20,374 nt of DNA, from NCBI GenBank assembly GCA_900543715.1, contig UQSX01000053.1, positions 1 to 20,374 on the forward strand. Direction: 5' to 3'. Below the pieces are notes generated by a model. That model was not told the origin of the DNA and did no database searches. It saw nothing but the letters and a program-made list of their open reading frames with translations. Below, piece by piece: positions 7,050-13,320 of the stretch. Numbering within the stretch: the first letter of the stretch is position 1; each line of letters starts with the position of its first letter. The DNA is from an uncultured Blautia sp. (GTDB lineage Bacteria > Bacillota > Clostridia > Lachnospirales > Lachnospiraceae). Both the position numbers and the translations under genes were made by a program.

Positions 7050-7074
7050 AAAAATTTTCTGCTTGACATATAAT
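7046..7074 (+). promoter_or_regulatory. Promoter of the antisense (antitoxin) RNA
   Basis: TTGAAA (7046-7051), 17 bases, TATAAT (7069-7074), with a second TATACT at 7074-7079. The start of transcription would be near 7081. The -10 region shares 13 bases (TATAATATACTTA) with the opposing toxin promoter. Confidence 0.7.
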
Positions 7075-7090
7075 ATACTTAACAAGGAAG
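7056..7090 (+). repeat. 35-bp direct repeat, copy 2
   Basis: Second copy of the repeat at 5880-5914 (31 of 35 identical). Here the -10 element is intact (TATAAT, where copy 1 has TATAGC). Confidence 0.85.
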
Positions 7091-7182
7091 CCGATACGAT
7101 AGTTCACACCTATCCGTTTCCGGCGAAATATTGTACTGAAAATAGCACCTTTACTTTACCAGAGCGGGGGTGCTATTTTCTA
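7081..7182 (+). ncRNA. Putative antitoxin RNA of a par-like type I toxin-antitoxin locus
   Basis: Inferred RNA of about 100 bases, from the promoter at 7046-7074 to the hairpin terminator at 7138-7180, convergent with the toxin message. Near its 5' end is the hairpin GATAG-TTCACAC-CTATC (7098-7114). Its loop UUCACAC contains a YUNR U-turn motif (UUCA), known from fast-pairing antisense RNAs. The same sequence recurs as a direct repeat at 7297-7309, so the toxin message carries the complement GTGTGAA just upstream of its occluded ribosome binding site. A second pairing region is the shared terminator. This arrangement matches the par locus family (RNA I/RNA II with direct repeats). Transcription itself is not shown by the sequence. 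Confidence 0.65.
7138..7180. terminator. Shared bidirectional terminator of toxin and antitoxin RNAs
   Basis: A perfect 12-bp stem, GAAAATAGCACC (7138-7149) with GGTGCTATTTTC (7169-7180). The A-run of one strand becomes the T-run of the other, so it can stop transcription from both sides. The toxin stop codon (TAG on the minus strand, 7173-7175) lies inside the stem. Confidence 0.85.
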
Positions 7183-7256
7183 TGTGTAAAATTCAGAATG
7201 GCGACAATTAGTAAAGCAGTGCTTACAATCAGGCTTAATTCTTCATATGTACTCAT
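7173..7256 (-). CDS. Small hydrophobic holin-like type I toxin
   Basis: A 27-residue peptide beginning MSTYEELSLIVSTALL and ending AILNFTHRK: a short N-terminus, one membrane helix (about residues 8-22) and a basic tail. The start MSTYE-x-LSL followed by a single helix is the signature I know from the putative holin-like toxins of Firmicutes (Hol_Tox family), related in concept to Fst, TxpA and BsrG. Such peptides act at the cytoplasmic membrane and stop growth when their antisense RNA is lost. The ribosome binding site is very strong (AAGGAGG, 7271-7265 on the minus strand). However, it is buried in an 11-bp hairpin with an upstream anti-sequence (CCTCC at 7294-7290 and TTTCTG at 7288-7283). 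The gene follows the minus-strand acetyltransferase but has its own -10 element. Confidence 0.8.
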   Translation of the reverse strand: MSTYEELSLIVSTALLIVAILNFTHRK

Positions 7257-7263
7257 AAAAACC

Positions 7264-7295
7264 GCCTCCTTTCTGCAAGGCTCAGAAACGGAGGT
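7264..7295 (-). promoter_or_regulatory. Hairpin sequestering the toxin ribosome binding site
   Basis: In the minus-strand RNA, CCTCC (7294-7290) pairs with GGAGG (7269-7265) and TTTCTG (7288-7283) with CAGAAA (7275-7270), leaving one bulged base and a 7-base loop. The Shine-Dalgarno core is fully paired. Such occlusion is a known feature of type I toxin messages. Confidence 0.8.
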
Positions 7296-7327
7296 ATTCA
7301 CACCCTATCGGCTCCCTGGGTAAGTAT

Positions 7328-7333
7328 ATTATA
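7328..7333 (-). promoter_or_regulatory. -10 element of the toxin promoter
   Basis: TATAAT on the minus strand within the shared 13-base stretch TATAATATACTTA. A matching -35 is not clear at 16-18 bases upstream, where the sequence is the end of the acetyltransferase gene. The predicted start near 7321 gives a leader of about 65 bases. Confidence 0.55.
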
Positions 7334-7347
7334 TTGTCATAGTGCAA

Positions 7348-7953
7348 TCAGGAATCCTGTACCCCGATTCCCAGCAAAATTTCCCGGTCCAGTTCAGGGA
7401 AGGGAATGATAGGAGCCGGAGCAGCTCCGTGTGTGCCGATGATCTTTTCCATCCAGATCATATGGTACCAGCGGCCGAACTTTAGACCACAGTTATAAAA
7501 CTTTCCAGCCAGACGATAGCCTAGATGGGCATGAAATTCTGCACTGTTTTTAGTCAGGTATTCGTCTTCTGTCTCAGGATATCCGATACAGGCGTATAAA
7601 TTCGTGATATTCTGAGCTTTGCAGATCCCTTCAATGGCACTGTAAAGCTTTCTGCCGATTCCCATTTTACGTTTGGTCTCATCCAGATAGATGGTCATTT
7701 CTGAAGAATGGTCGTAAGCAACTCGCCCTACAAAATCGCTTGTATAGGCATAACCTAAGATTTCACCGTCTTTTTCTGCCACGAGATAGGGATGTTTTTT
7801 TAAGGTGTTTATTATTCTGCCTTTGAACTCATCAAGAGAGGGTACCTCATATTCAAAAGAGATGGCGGTTTTCTCCACATAAGGCCGGTAGATTTCCAGC
7901 AATTTTTCTGCATCCTCTGTTCTAGCTGTTCGAAGTTTTATATCTGATATCAT
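7348..7953 (-). CDS. GNAT family N-acetyltransferase (phosphinothricin/methionine-sulfoximine acetyltransferase-like)
   Basis: 201 residues. It transfers an acetyl group from acetyl-CoA to a small amine, and the closest type I recognise is the YncA/PAT group, which acetylates phosphinothricin, methionine sulfoximine and similar amino acid analogues. Supporting motifs are the N-terminal IYRPYVEKTAISFEYEVPS, the acetyl-CoA loop KRKMGIGRKLY (about residues 93-103), FHAHLGYRLAGKF and the C-terminal GLKFGRWYHMIWMEK. The length is about 20-30 residues more than usual because of a tail after WMEK. It is preceded by a good promoter on its own strand, and the small toxin gene follows on the same strand. 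The natural substrate is unknown. A role in detoxification is inferred from the family. Confidence 0.85.
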   Translation of the reverse strand: MISDIKLRTARTEDAEKLLEIYRPYVEKTAISFEYEVPSLDEFKGRIINTLKKHPYLVAEKDGEILGYAYTSDFVGRVAYDHSSEMTIYLDETKRKMGIGRKLYSAIEGICKAQNITNLYACIGYPETEDEYLTKNSAEFHAHLGYRLAGKFYNCGLKFGRWYHMIWMEKIIGTHGAAPAPIIPFPELDREILLGIGVQDS

Positions 7954-8007
7954 AAATTATTTTTGGGCCCCCATTCATATATATTTCGAGATTATATGCT
8001 TGGTAAG

Positions 8008-8036
8008 ATTATATTATCGGAGGAAGGAGAAGTCAA
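8008..8036 (-). promoter_or_regulatory. Promoter of the minus-strand acetyltransferase
   Basis: Reading the minus strand, TTGACT (8036-8031), a 17-base spacer and consensus TATAAT (8013-8008). The predicted leader is about 50 bases. Confidence 0.75.
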
Positions 8037-8133
8037 TGAACCGGAAAAATCTTTAATGGAAAAAGAACAGTAAAAACCCTCAGGTATATATTCCACAACT
8101 AAAACATAGCTTCTTCAGCTATTTCCTATGGTC

Positions 8134-8139
8134 TATAAT
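8134..8139 (+). promoter_or_regulatory. -10 element ahead of the esterase lipoprotein gene
   Basis: Consensus TATAAT 30 bases before the GTG start. A -35 at the right distance is poor (TTCTTC, 8111-8116), so activation or a weak promoter is possible. Confidence 0.45.
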
Positions 8140-8168
8140 ATAGATGATTATAAACAGGAGGTGAAGCT

Positions 8169-9242
8169 GTGAAAAAATACAGACTGTTGGCGGGCTGTCT
8201 GGCATTGCTGGTTTTTGGAGCAGGCTGCGGACAAACAGGAACTGAGGAAAACAAAAGGAGCAGTGAGCAGTCAGCACCGGCCGGGGAAGAAAGACTGGAC
8301 AAGGAAGAAGCTTCAGACCAGACAGAAGAGGCGGTGACAGAAACGGAAGGTGAAACAGTAACAAGAGGAGCTCTCCCGGAAGAACTGGCAGAGATTCCCC
8401 AGGATTATTTTTCTCAGTCAGACCAGCAGGGGACTCTTGTGGAATTAGAATATGACACCTATGAGTCTATGACCTATGAGGAGCAGGAACAGGTCCTTTA
8501 TAAACGGGCGATTGTATATCTGCCCTACGGCTATTCAGAAGATACCCAATATAATGTGTTTTATTTAATGCATGGAGGATGGAGCAACGAGACTACATAT
8601 CTAGGAACGCCGGACCAGCCTGCTGAATTTAAAAATGTGCTGGACAATGGTATTGCCGATGGAAAAATCCAGCCAATAATCGTGGTCTGCCCTACTTATA
8701 ATAACGAAAGTGAATCGGACAGCTCTGACTATTCCCTGGCTCTCCGGCTGACTGAGAATTATCATAATGAATTGATCAATGACCTGATACCGGCAGTGGA
8801 AGGTACATATAGTACCTATGCGGAGGATACAACTTTAGATGGAATCCGGAACTCCAGGGACCATCGTGCTTTCTGCGGTTTTTCCATGGGCTCTGTGGCA
8901 ACCTGGAGGACCTTTCAGTATTGTCTGGATTATTTTCGATATTTTATGCCCTCCAGCGGAAATCTAACCTCAGATGGCGAGTACATGGCCTCTATTGTGA
9001 AGGATTCCGGTCATGAGTGGAATGACTTTTTTATCTTTGCAGCCTCTGGGACAGAAGACTTTGCCTACGCTTCTTTTAAGAACCAGATTGAGGCTATGGC
9101 AGATGTCAGTGACGGTACATTTCGCTATGCAGATAATGAAAGAGAAGGCAATCTGTATTTCCTGGAGCAGGAGGGAGGCACCCACAGCGGTGAGTACGCC
9201 ATGGAATATTTCTATAACGGATTATGCTGGATCTGGAAGTAA
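8169..9242 (+). CDS. Secreted lipoprotein esterase (alpha/beta hydrolase, esterase D/feruloyl-esterase-like)
   Basis: 357 residues with a GTG start after AGGAGGTGAAGCT. The lipoprotein signal peptide is MKKYRLLAGCLALLVFGAGC with lipidated Cys20, followed by an acidic, low-complexity linker to about residue 70 that would hold the enzyme away from the membrane. The catalytic domain matches the putative-esterase group used by CE1 carbohydrate esterases. It shows FYLMHGGWSNE (oxyanion region), the nucleophile elbow GFSMGS with Ser239, the acid candidate Asp297 (GTEDFAY) and His339 (GGTHSGEYAM). Family members release ferulic or acetyl groups from plant xylan or act on other esters; the precise substrate cannot be told here. 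No sugar-binding module is present. The gene appears monocistronic. Confidence 0.85.
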   Translation: MKKYRLLAGCLALLVFGAGCGQTGTEENKRSSEQSAPAGEERLDKEEASDQTEEAVTETEGETVTRGALPEELAEIPQDYFSQSDQQGTLVELEYDTYESMTYEEQEQVLYKRAIVYLPYGYSEDTQYNVFYLMHGGWSNETTYLGTPDQPAEFKNVLDNGIADGKIQPIIVVCPTYNNESESDSSDYSLALRLTENYHNELINDLIPAVEGTYSTYAEDTTLDGIRNSRDHRAFCGFSMGSVATWRTFQYCLDYFRYFMPSSGNLTSDGEYMASIVKDSGHEWNDFFIFAASGTEDFAYASFKNQIEAMADVSDGTFRYADNEREGNLYFLEQEGGTHSGEYAMEYFYNGLCWIWK

Positions 9243-9328
9243 AAGGCATGTCAGTGCAGATAACACATGAAGCCTGGCAGGAATGCAGACAGTATCCTAA
9301 AATTTAAAAATATAGGAGGAATTTAAAA

Positions 9329-9784
9329 ATGAGTATTTTATTTATTAACGGAAGTCCAAACAAAAACGGAAACACAGCAAAACTGGCGGCAGAGCTTCTG
9401 GCAGGAAAAGAGTATGAGACTTTGAATCTGGTGGATTATAAGCTCTATGCCTATGGACAGAAATTCGAAGATGACCAGTTTTCGGAGATTTTAGAGAAAA
9501 TGAAAGAAGCAGATACAATTGTTATCGGCTCTCCTGTCTACTGGCATAATATGTGCGGAGCAGTAAGAAATCTCCTGGACCGTTTCTACGGCCCTGTAAA
9601 CTCCGGGGAACTGTCAGGAAGAAAATTTGCTTTTATATTCCAGGGAGCCGCACCAGAGCAGTGGATGCCGGAGAAAGCAGAATATACCATGAGCCGCTTT
9701 GCAAAGATGTATGGCATGGAATATGCAGGTATGGTTACAGACAACAGGGAAGCAGAAAAAGTTTCTGGGAAACTTGGGAGGTAA
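9329..9784 (+). CDS. Flavodoxin-fold NAD(P)H-dependent FMN reductase-like protein
   Basis: 151 residues, with the ATG eight bases after AGGAGG. The FMN phosphate-binding loop is GSPNKNGNTAKLA (about residues 8-20). A second flavin-contact segment is IGSPVYWHNMCGAVRNLLDR, characteristic of the NADPH-dependent FMN reductase/Flavodoxin_2 group. The family reduces flavins, quinones or small electrophiles in the cytoplasm. The C-terminus is slightly shorter than in many relatives. The stop is six bases before the next start, and the next gene's GGGAGG lies in this gene's end, so the two are co-translated as a pair of reductases. Confidence 0.85.
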   Translation: MSILFINGSPNKNGNTAKLAAELLAGKEYETLNLVDYKLYAYGQKFEDDQFSEILEKMKEADTIVIGSPVYWHNMCGAVRNLLDRFYGPVNSGELSGRKFAFIFQGAAPEQWMPEKAEYTMSRFAKMYGMEYAGMVTDNREAEKVSGKLGR

Positions 9785-9790
9785 GCGCTG

Positions 9791-10504
9791 ATGAAAAGAC
9801 CTTATGTGATCTGTCATATCCTTAGTTCCCTGGACGGGAAAATCAACGGACCTTTTATGGGGACAGAAACTGTGGCAGAACTGAGCCGGGAATATGGAGC
9901 CATCCGCAGTCAGATGCAGGGAGATGCCTGGCTGTACGGAACAACTACCACAAAGGAATTTACTGGATTTGCGAAACCAGTGTTGGAAGAGAAAAATCAG
10001 GTGCCGGAAGGGGACTTCGTGGCAGACGACCGGGCAGAAATGTACTATGTATCTTTGGACACCGAAGGGGAGATTGGCTGGCAGTCCGGAACCTTTGACA
10101 ACAGAGGCAGGGGAGAAGCCCACGTCATTGAAATTCTTACAGAAGCAACCTCTGCTGCGTATAAAGCTTATCTGCGAAGAAGAGGAGTTTCCTATATCCT
10201 TGCCGGAAAGGATGAGCTGGACTGCAGGCTGGCGGTGGAAAAATTGTATGAACTTTTTCATATCGAAAAGCTGCTGATCTGCGGCGGCGGTATGGCAAAC
10301 TGGAGTTTTCTTCAGGCAGGTATGGTAGATGAGCTAAGCCTTGTGCTGGCGCCGGTAACAGACGGAGGAAAGGGTTCAGCGGCTCTTTTTACCCAGCTTC
10401 CTTCTCAGAAAGAGGGAAGTCCGGTAGAATTTACTCTGGAAAAGGCAGAGAAGATCGGAGACGGCGGGCTGCATTTAAAATATCTGGCCAAGAACGCTTT
10501 ATAA
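9791..10504 (+). CDS. RibD C-terminal-type (DHFR-fold) reductase
   Basis: 237 residues corresponding to the reductase half of RibD without the deaminase half. The start MKRPYVICHILSSLDGKING has the strand-plus-SxDG feature of the RibD_C/dihydrofolate-reductase fold, and LLICGGGMANWSFLQAGMVDELSLVLAPV is the typical NADPH-binding GGG loop followed by the DE motif. In RibD the domain reduces the ribosylamino-uracil intermediate of riboflavin synthesis. Standalone copies such as this one usually act on other, mostly unknown substrates, and no other rib gene is nearby. It is coupled to the upstream flavin reductase, so a joint redox job is plausible but unproven. Confidence 0.85.
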   Translation: MKRPYVICHILSSLDGKINGPFMGTETVAELSREYGAIRSQMQGDAWLYGTTTTKEFTGFAKPVLEEKNQVPEGDFVADDRAEMYYVSLDTEGEIGWQSGTFDNRGRGEAHVIEILTEATSAAYKAYLRRRGVSYILAGKDELDCRLAVEKLYELFHIEKLLICGGGMANWSFLQAGMVDELSLVLAPVTDGGKGSAALFTQLPSQKEGSPVEFTLEKAEKIGDGGLHLKYLAKNAL

Positions 10505-10575
10505 AATCTTATAGATGATTTCTCACAGAGAATGTGTTAGAATCGAAGAAAGCACAGAAGATGTGAGGAATAAAA

Positions 10576-11445
10576 TTGGAAGAATTAAAAGTACATACGT
10601 CTTATGGAAATATACATGTTTATAAAAGAGGAACCGGAGAAAAAATCCTCTTTCTCCTCCACGGCAGCGGCCCGGACAGCGCCATGCGTTCCTGGTGGGG
10701 GATGATGAAAAATTTTACCAGAGAATATACGGTATACGCTCCAGACCTGCTGGGCTATGGAAAAAGTGACAAGCCGGACATACGAGGAGAAAATTTTTAC
10801 TCTGCCCATATCGAAGCCCTGAACGAAGCGGCAGATCAGTTAGGCGCAGAAGAATTTTACCTGGCAGGTCTGGCTATGGGCGGAGCGGTGGCCATTGGAT
10901 ATGCGTTGAAATACCCTGGCAGAGTAAAGGCTTTATTTCCCATTGATTCCTGGGGATTAACCTTAACTCTGCCATTTCATCCCTTGTCTTATTTACTTAT
11001 ACAGAAGACAAATCTGACCTTGTGGCAATATAAGCTTTTGGGAAAAAGCAGGTGGCTGGTCCAGTACATGCTTCAGGAGTATCTTATTGGGAGCAAACGG
11101 AAAATAACCAATAAAATGCTGGGTGAAGTTCAGAAGGCCTGCCAGGAAGAATCCTGCGGAAAGACGGTCCAGGATTTCCAGAGAAGCTCCTGTGATAAGA
11201 AGAGGGCAGTTCCTTACTATGTTCAGGAACTGCACAGACTGAAAATGCCGGTAATCTTTCTGCATGGAGAAAAAGACCCTCTGGTGCCGGTAAGTGATGC
11301 CTTTAAGGTGGTCAATCTATGCCCTAATGGAAAGATTCATGTGCTGAGAGGCTGTAAACACTGGCCTGTCAGGGAACGTCCGGAAGAGGTCGGTATGATC
11401 ATCCAGGAAAACACCAGAGAAAGGCAGGGGGAAGAAGTTGGATAA
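10576..11445 (+). CDS. Alpha/beta hydrolase-fold protein lacking the nucleophile serine
   Basis: 289 residues with a TTG start after GTGAGGA. The fold is clear: oxyanion segment LLHGSGPDSAMRSWWG (residues 28-43), PDLLGYGKSDKP, then LAGLAMGGAVAIGYALKYP where the nucleophile elbow should be. The usual G-x-S-x-G is here G-L-A-M-G, so residue 100 is Ala (codon GCT, 10873-10875) in place of Ser. The other triad members look present (HGEKDPLVP for Asp, GCKHWPVRE for His). The HGSGP start resembles carbon-carbon bond hydrolases of the MhpC/BphD group. As read, the protein cannot act by the serine mechanism and may be a binding protein, a chaperone-like partner, or use another route. It overlaps the Nudix gene by 8 bases, so the two are translationally coupled. 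Confidence 0.85.
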   Translation: MEELKVHTSYGNIHVYKRGTGEKILFLLHGSGPDSAMRSWWGMMKNFTREYTVYAPDLLGYGKSDKPDIRGENFYSAHIEALNEAADQLGAEEFYLAGLAMGGAVAIGYALKYPGRVKALFPIDSWGLTLTLPFHPLSYLLIQKTNLTLWQYKLLGKSRWLVQYMLQEYLIGSKRKITNKMLGEVQKACQEESCGKTVQDFQRSSCDKKRAVPYYVQELHRLKMPVIFLHGEKDPLVPVSDAFKVVNLCPNGKIHVLRGCKHWPVRERPEEVGMIIQENTRERQGEEVG

Positions 11446-12058
11446 AAATGAGAAATGGCTGGAATGGGCAGTAGAGCTCCAGAGCATTGCCCAGACAGGG
11501 TTGTTTTACGGAAAGGATCCTTTTGATATGGAACGATACCAGCGCATCCGTGACATAGCTGCAGAAATGATCAGCTTTAAAACAGAGATTCCGCTGGAAA
11601 AAGTAAAAGATCTGTTCTGCTGTGAAACTGGATATCAGACCCCTAAGCTGGATACCAGAGCAGCTATTTTTAAAGAGGACAAGATCCTTCTGGTAAAAGA
11701 GAAGAACGGTACCTGGTCTCTTCCGGGAGGCTGGGTAGATGTGAACGTCTCTGTAAAGGAAAATGTAGTCAAGGAAGTGAAAGAGGAAGCGGGACTGGAC
11801 GTGACACCGGAGCTGGTTATTGCAGTCCAGGACAGAGAAAAACATAATCTTCCGATTTATGCCTATAAAGTCTGCAAGATTTTTGTCCTGTGTTCTGTTT
11901 TAGGCGGTGCATTTCAAGAAAATACAGAGACTACAGAGAGCCGATATTTTGGCATTGAGGAACTCCCCCTGCTGGCAGTAGAAAAGAATAATGAGGAGCA
12001 GGTTAGGATGTGTTTTGAAGCCTACCACGCAGAAAACTGGAAGACTCTGATTGACTAA
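11438..12058 (+). CDS. Nudix hydrolase with N-terminal helical domain (NUDIX_N, ADP-ribose pyrophosphatase-like)
   Basis: 206 residues with a TTG start inside the end of the previous gene, after AGGGGGAAG. Residues 1-60 are helical (WLEWAVELQSIAQTGLFYG, then YQRIRDIAAEM), the known NUDIX_N domain, followed by the catalytic domain. The Nudix box is at residues 98-120 (GWVDVNVSVKENVVKEVKEE, then AGL). The metal-binding E-x-x-E-E part is intact, Arg is replaced by Lys, and the first Glu of the consensus is Val, a change I regard as tolerated in this subgroup. Family enzymes hydrolyse nucleoside diphosphates linked to another group, often ADP-ribose. Substrate is not fixed by sequence. Confidence 0.88.
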   Translation: MDKNEKWLEWAVELQSIAQTGLFYGKDPFDMERYQRIRDIAAEMISFKTEIPLEKVKDLFCCETGYQTPKLDTRAAIFKEDKILLVKEKNGTWSLPGGWVDVNVSVKENVVKEVKEEAGLDVTPELVIAVQDREKHNLPIYAYKVCKIFVLCSVLGGAFQENTETTESRYFGIEELPLLAVEKNNEEQVRMCFEAYHAENWKTLID

Positions 12059-12195
12059 GGTACTGACATGGCAGAATATAATAAAAACCCGGCTGGTCAG
12101 GATATAGAGATTAACAGGAAATGCTTTTCCCTGCAGGTTATGATAAAATAGTACTATCATTTAGGACAATATGCAGAAGACAGGGGAGAGCGGAC

Positions 12196-12552
12196 ATGAA
12201 GAAATATCTGGGCCTGCTGCTGTGCGGATGTTTGCTGGCAGGATGCGGTATGGCGGACTTTAACGGGAGCAGAACAGGAAATGACAGTCAGTTCCTTATG
12301 GAATATACGATTTTTAATACTACAGATTCCCAATTGCTGGAACTGAAAAAGGGAGATAAGATACACGGAGAAATTGAAAAGAAAGCAGGAAAACTTGCTG
12401 TCACCATTCAGCAGGAAGGGAAAGAGCCTATTTTAGAGAGCCGGGATATGCCCTCAGGTTCCTTGGATATTGAGATTGAGGAAGATGGGGCCTATCGGAT
12501 TACAGTGACCGGAGAAAAGGCAAAAGGCAGCGTCAGCTTTACAAAAGAGTAG
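12196..12552 (+). CDS. Small lipoprotein of unknown function
   Basis: 118 residues. I use the ATG at 12196 (MKKYLGLLLCGCLLAGCG) because it follows GGGGAGAG and begins a proper lipoprotein signal with the lipobox LAGC and lipidated Cys17. The earlier in-frame ATG at 12121 lacks a ribosome binding site. The mature part is about 100 residues, mostly beta-strand in character, with alternating charged and hydrophobic residues, possibly a small beta-sandwich on the outer face of the membrane. I recognise no family. Upstream at 12077-12082 is a TATAAT with TTGACT 20 bases before it, an over-long spacer, so the promoter is uncertain. A strong terminator follows. Confidence 0.8.
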   Translation: MKKYLGLLLCGCLLAGCGMADFNGSRTGNDSQFLMEYTIFNTTDSQLLELKKGDKIHGEIEKKAGKLAVTIQQEGKEPILESRDMPSGSLDIEIEEDGAYRITVTGEKAKGSVSFTKE

Positions 12553-12561
12553 GAGATGGTT

Positions 12562-12586
12562 TCGCCTTCCCTGGAAGGCGATTTTT
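12562..12586 (+). terminator. Intrinsic terminator after the small lipoprotein gene
   Basis: An 8-bp perfect stem TCGCCTTC (12562-12569) with GAAGGCGA (12574-12581), loop CCTG, then TTTTT. Confidence 0.92.
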
Positions 12587-12634
12587 GCATTTTCAAGAAA
12601 AGCGTTGATTTATGACAGACAGGAGCTGAGGATA

Positions 12635-12913
12635 ATGTTTAAAGAAAAAGAGATTAGAAAACACCTGATCTTTTCCGGCAGGGTACAGGGAGTGGGGTTC
12701 CGCTACCGGGCCATGAACATTGCCCAGATGCTGGGGCTTACCGGCTGGGTGAAGAACCGTTGGGACGGAAAGGTGGAGATGGAAGTCCAGGGAAAACGGG
12801 AAGAAATTGGGAAGATGATTTCCATGCTGTATCAGCAGAGATTTATCTGGATTGAGGATATAGAAGAAAAGGAAATCCCTGTGGAAAAGGAAAGCAGCTT
12901 TTCTATTCGCTGA
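12635..12913 (+). CDS. acyP: Acylphosphatase
   Basis: 92 residues starting at the ATG after GGAGCTGAGG. An in-frame ATG at 12605 has no ribosome binding site. The enzyme hydrolyses acyl phosphates such as acetyl phosphate or 1,3-bisphosphoglycerate in the cytoplasm. The phosphate-binding loop is GRVQGVGFR with the essential Arg at its end, and the catalytic Asn is in WVKNRWDGKVEMEVQG. The length is typical. It lies 18 bases before the DUF4186 gene and shares its direction. Confidence 0.93.
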   Translation: MFKEKEIRKHLIFSGRVQGVGFRYRAMNIAQMLGLTGWVKNRWDGKVEMEVQGKREEIGKMISMLYQQRFIWIEDIEEKEIPVEKESSFSIR

Positions 12914-12931
12914 AAGAGGGGAGAGAAGGTT

Positions 12932-13318
12932 ATGACGGAAGAAGAATGGCTGAAGCAGCTTTTTACGGGGCTTTCCCAATCCAATTTTCGCAGCAGATTT
13001 CATCTGAAAGAACAGGACAAGGAGTATGTGAGGCAGAAGGGATTGGATAGGATCCAGGAGCATGCCCAGGATTTTATAGAAAAGAGACTGGCTCCGGCAG
13101 TGATCCCAAACGATGGAAAGCAGACTCCTATGCGGGGACATCCGGTTTTTATCGCCCAGCATGCTACGGCGACCTGCTGCAGAGGCTGCCTGGAAAAATG
13201 GCATAAGATTCGGGCGGGAAAGGAACTGACTCCCAGACAGAAAGAATACATTATAAAGGTGATTATGCTTTGGGTCGAGAGGGAGATGGAGACGAAAAGC
13301 CCATCGTATGGAGAATAA
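12932..13318 (+). CDS. DUF4186 family protein
   Basis: 128 residues with the ATG after GGGGAGAGAAGG. It has the conserved block RGHPVFIAQHATATCCRGCL followed by EKWHKI (about residues 68-93), which I recognise as the DUF4186 signature. The two Cys pairs and two His residues could bind a metal, but that is inference. It is soluble with no signal peptide. The gene ends two bases before the acetyltransferase ATG, and the ribosome binding site for that gene lies in its last codons, so the two are co-expressed. Function is unknown. Confidence 0.85.
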   Translation: MTEEEWLKQLFTGLSQSNFRSRFHLKEQDKEYVRQKGLDRIQEHAQDFIEKRLAPAVIPNDGKQTPMRGHPVFIAQHATATCCRGCLEKWHKIRAGKELTPRQKEYIIKVIMLWVEREMETKSPSYGE

Positions 13319-13320
13319 AT

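Noticed and set aside
5880..7090. 35-bp direct repeats as ends of a transposon or integrated element
   Set aside because: There is no transposase, integrase or terminal inverted repeat. Both copies fall on the promoter and start of similar short RNAs, so duplication of a toxin-antitoxin locus explains them better.
6931..7323. 130-codon plus-strand frame overlapping the end of the transglutaminase-like gene
   Set aside because: It has no ribosome binding site, no recognisable sequence, overlaps another gene and runs across the terminator and antisense to the small toxin gene.
7063..7345. Near-inverted repeats (TGACA-TATAATATACTTA and GGGAGCCGATA) at both ends of a 280-bp segment, suggesting a MITE
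   Set aside because: The inverted similarity consists of two facing promoters and RNA 5' ends of a toxin-antitoxin pair; no target-site duplication was seen.
8105..8126. Small ATAGC/GCTAT hairpin before the esterase gene as a terminator
   Set aside because: The stem is only five pairs and followed by a weak T-tract; the nearest genes do not need a terminator there.
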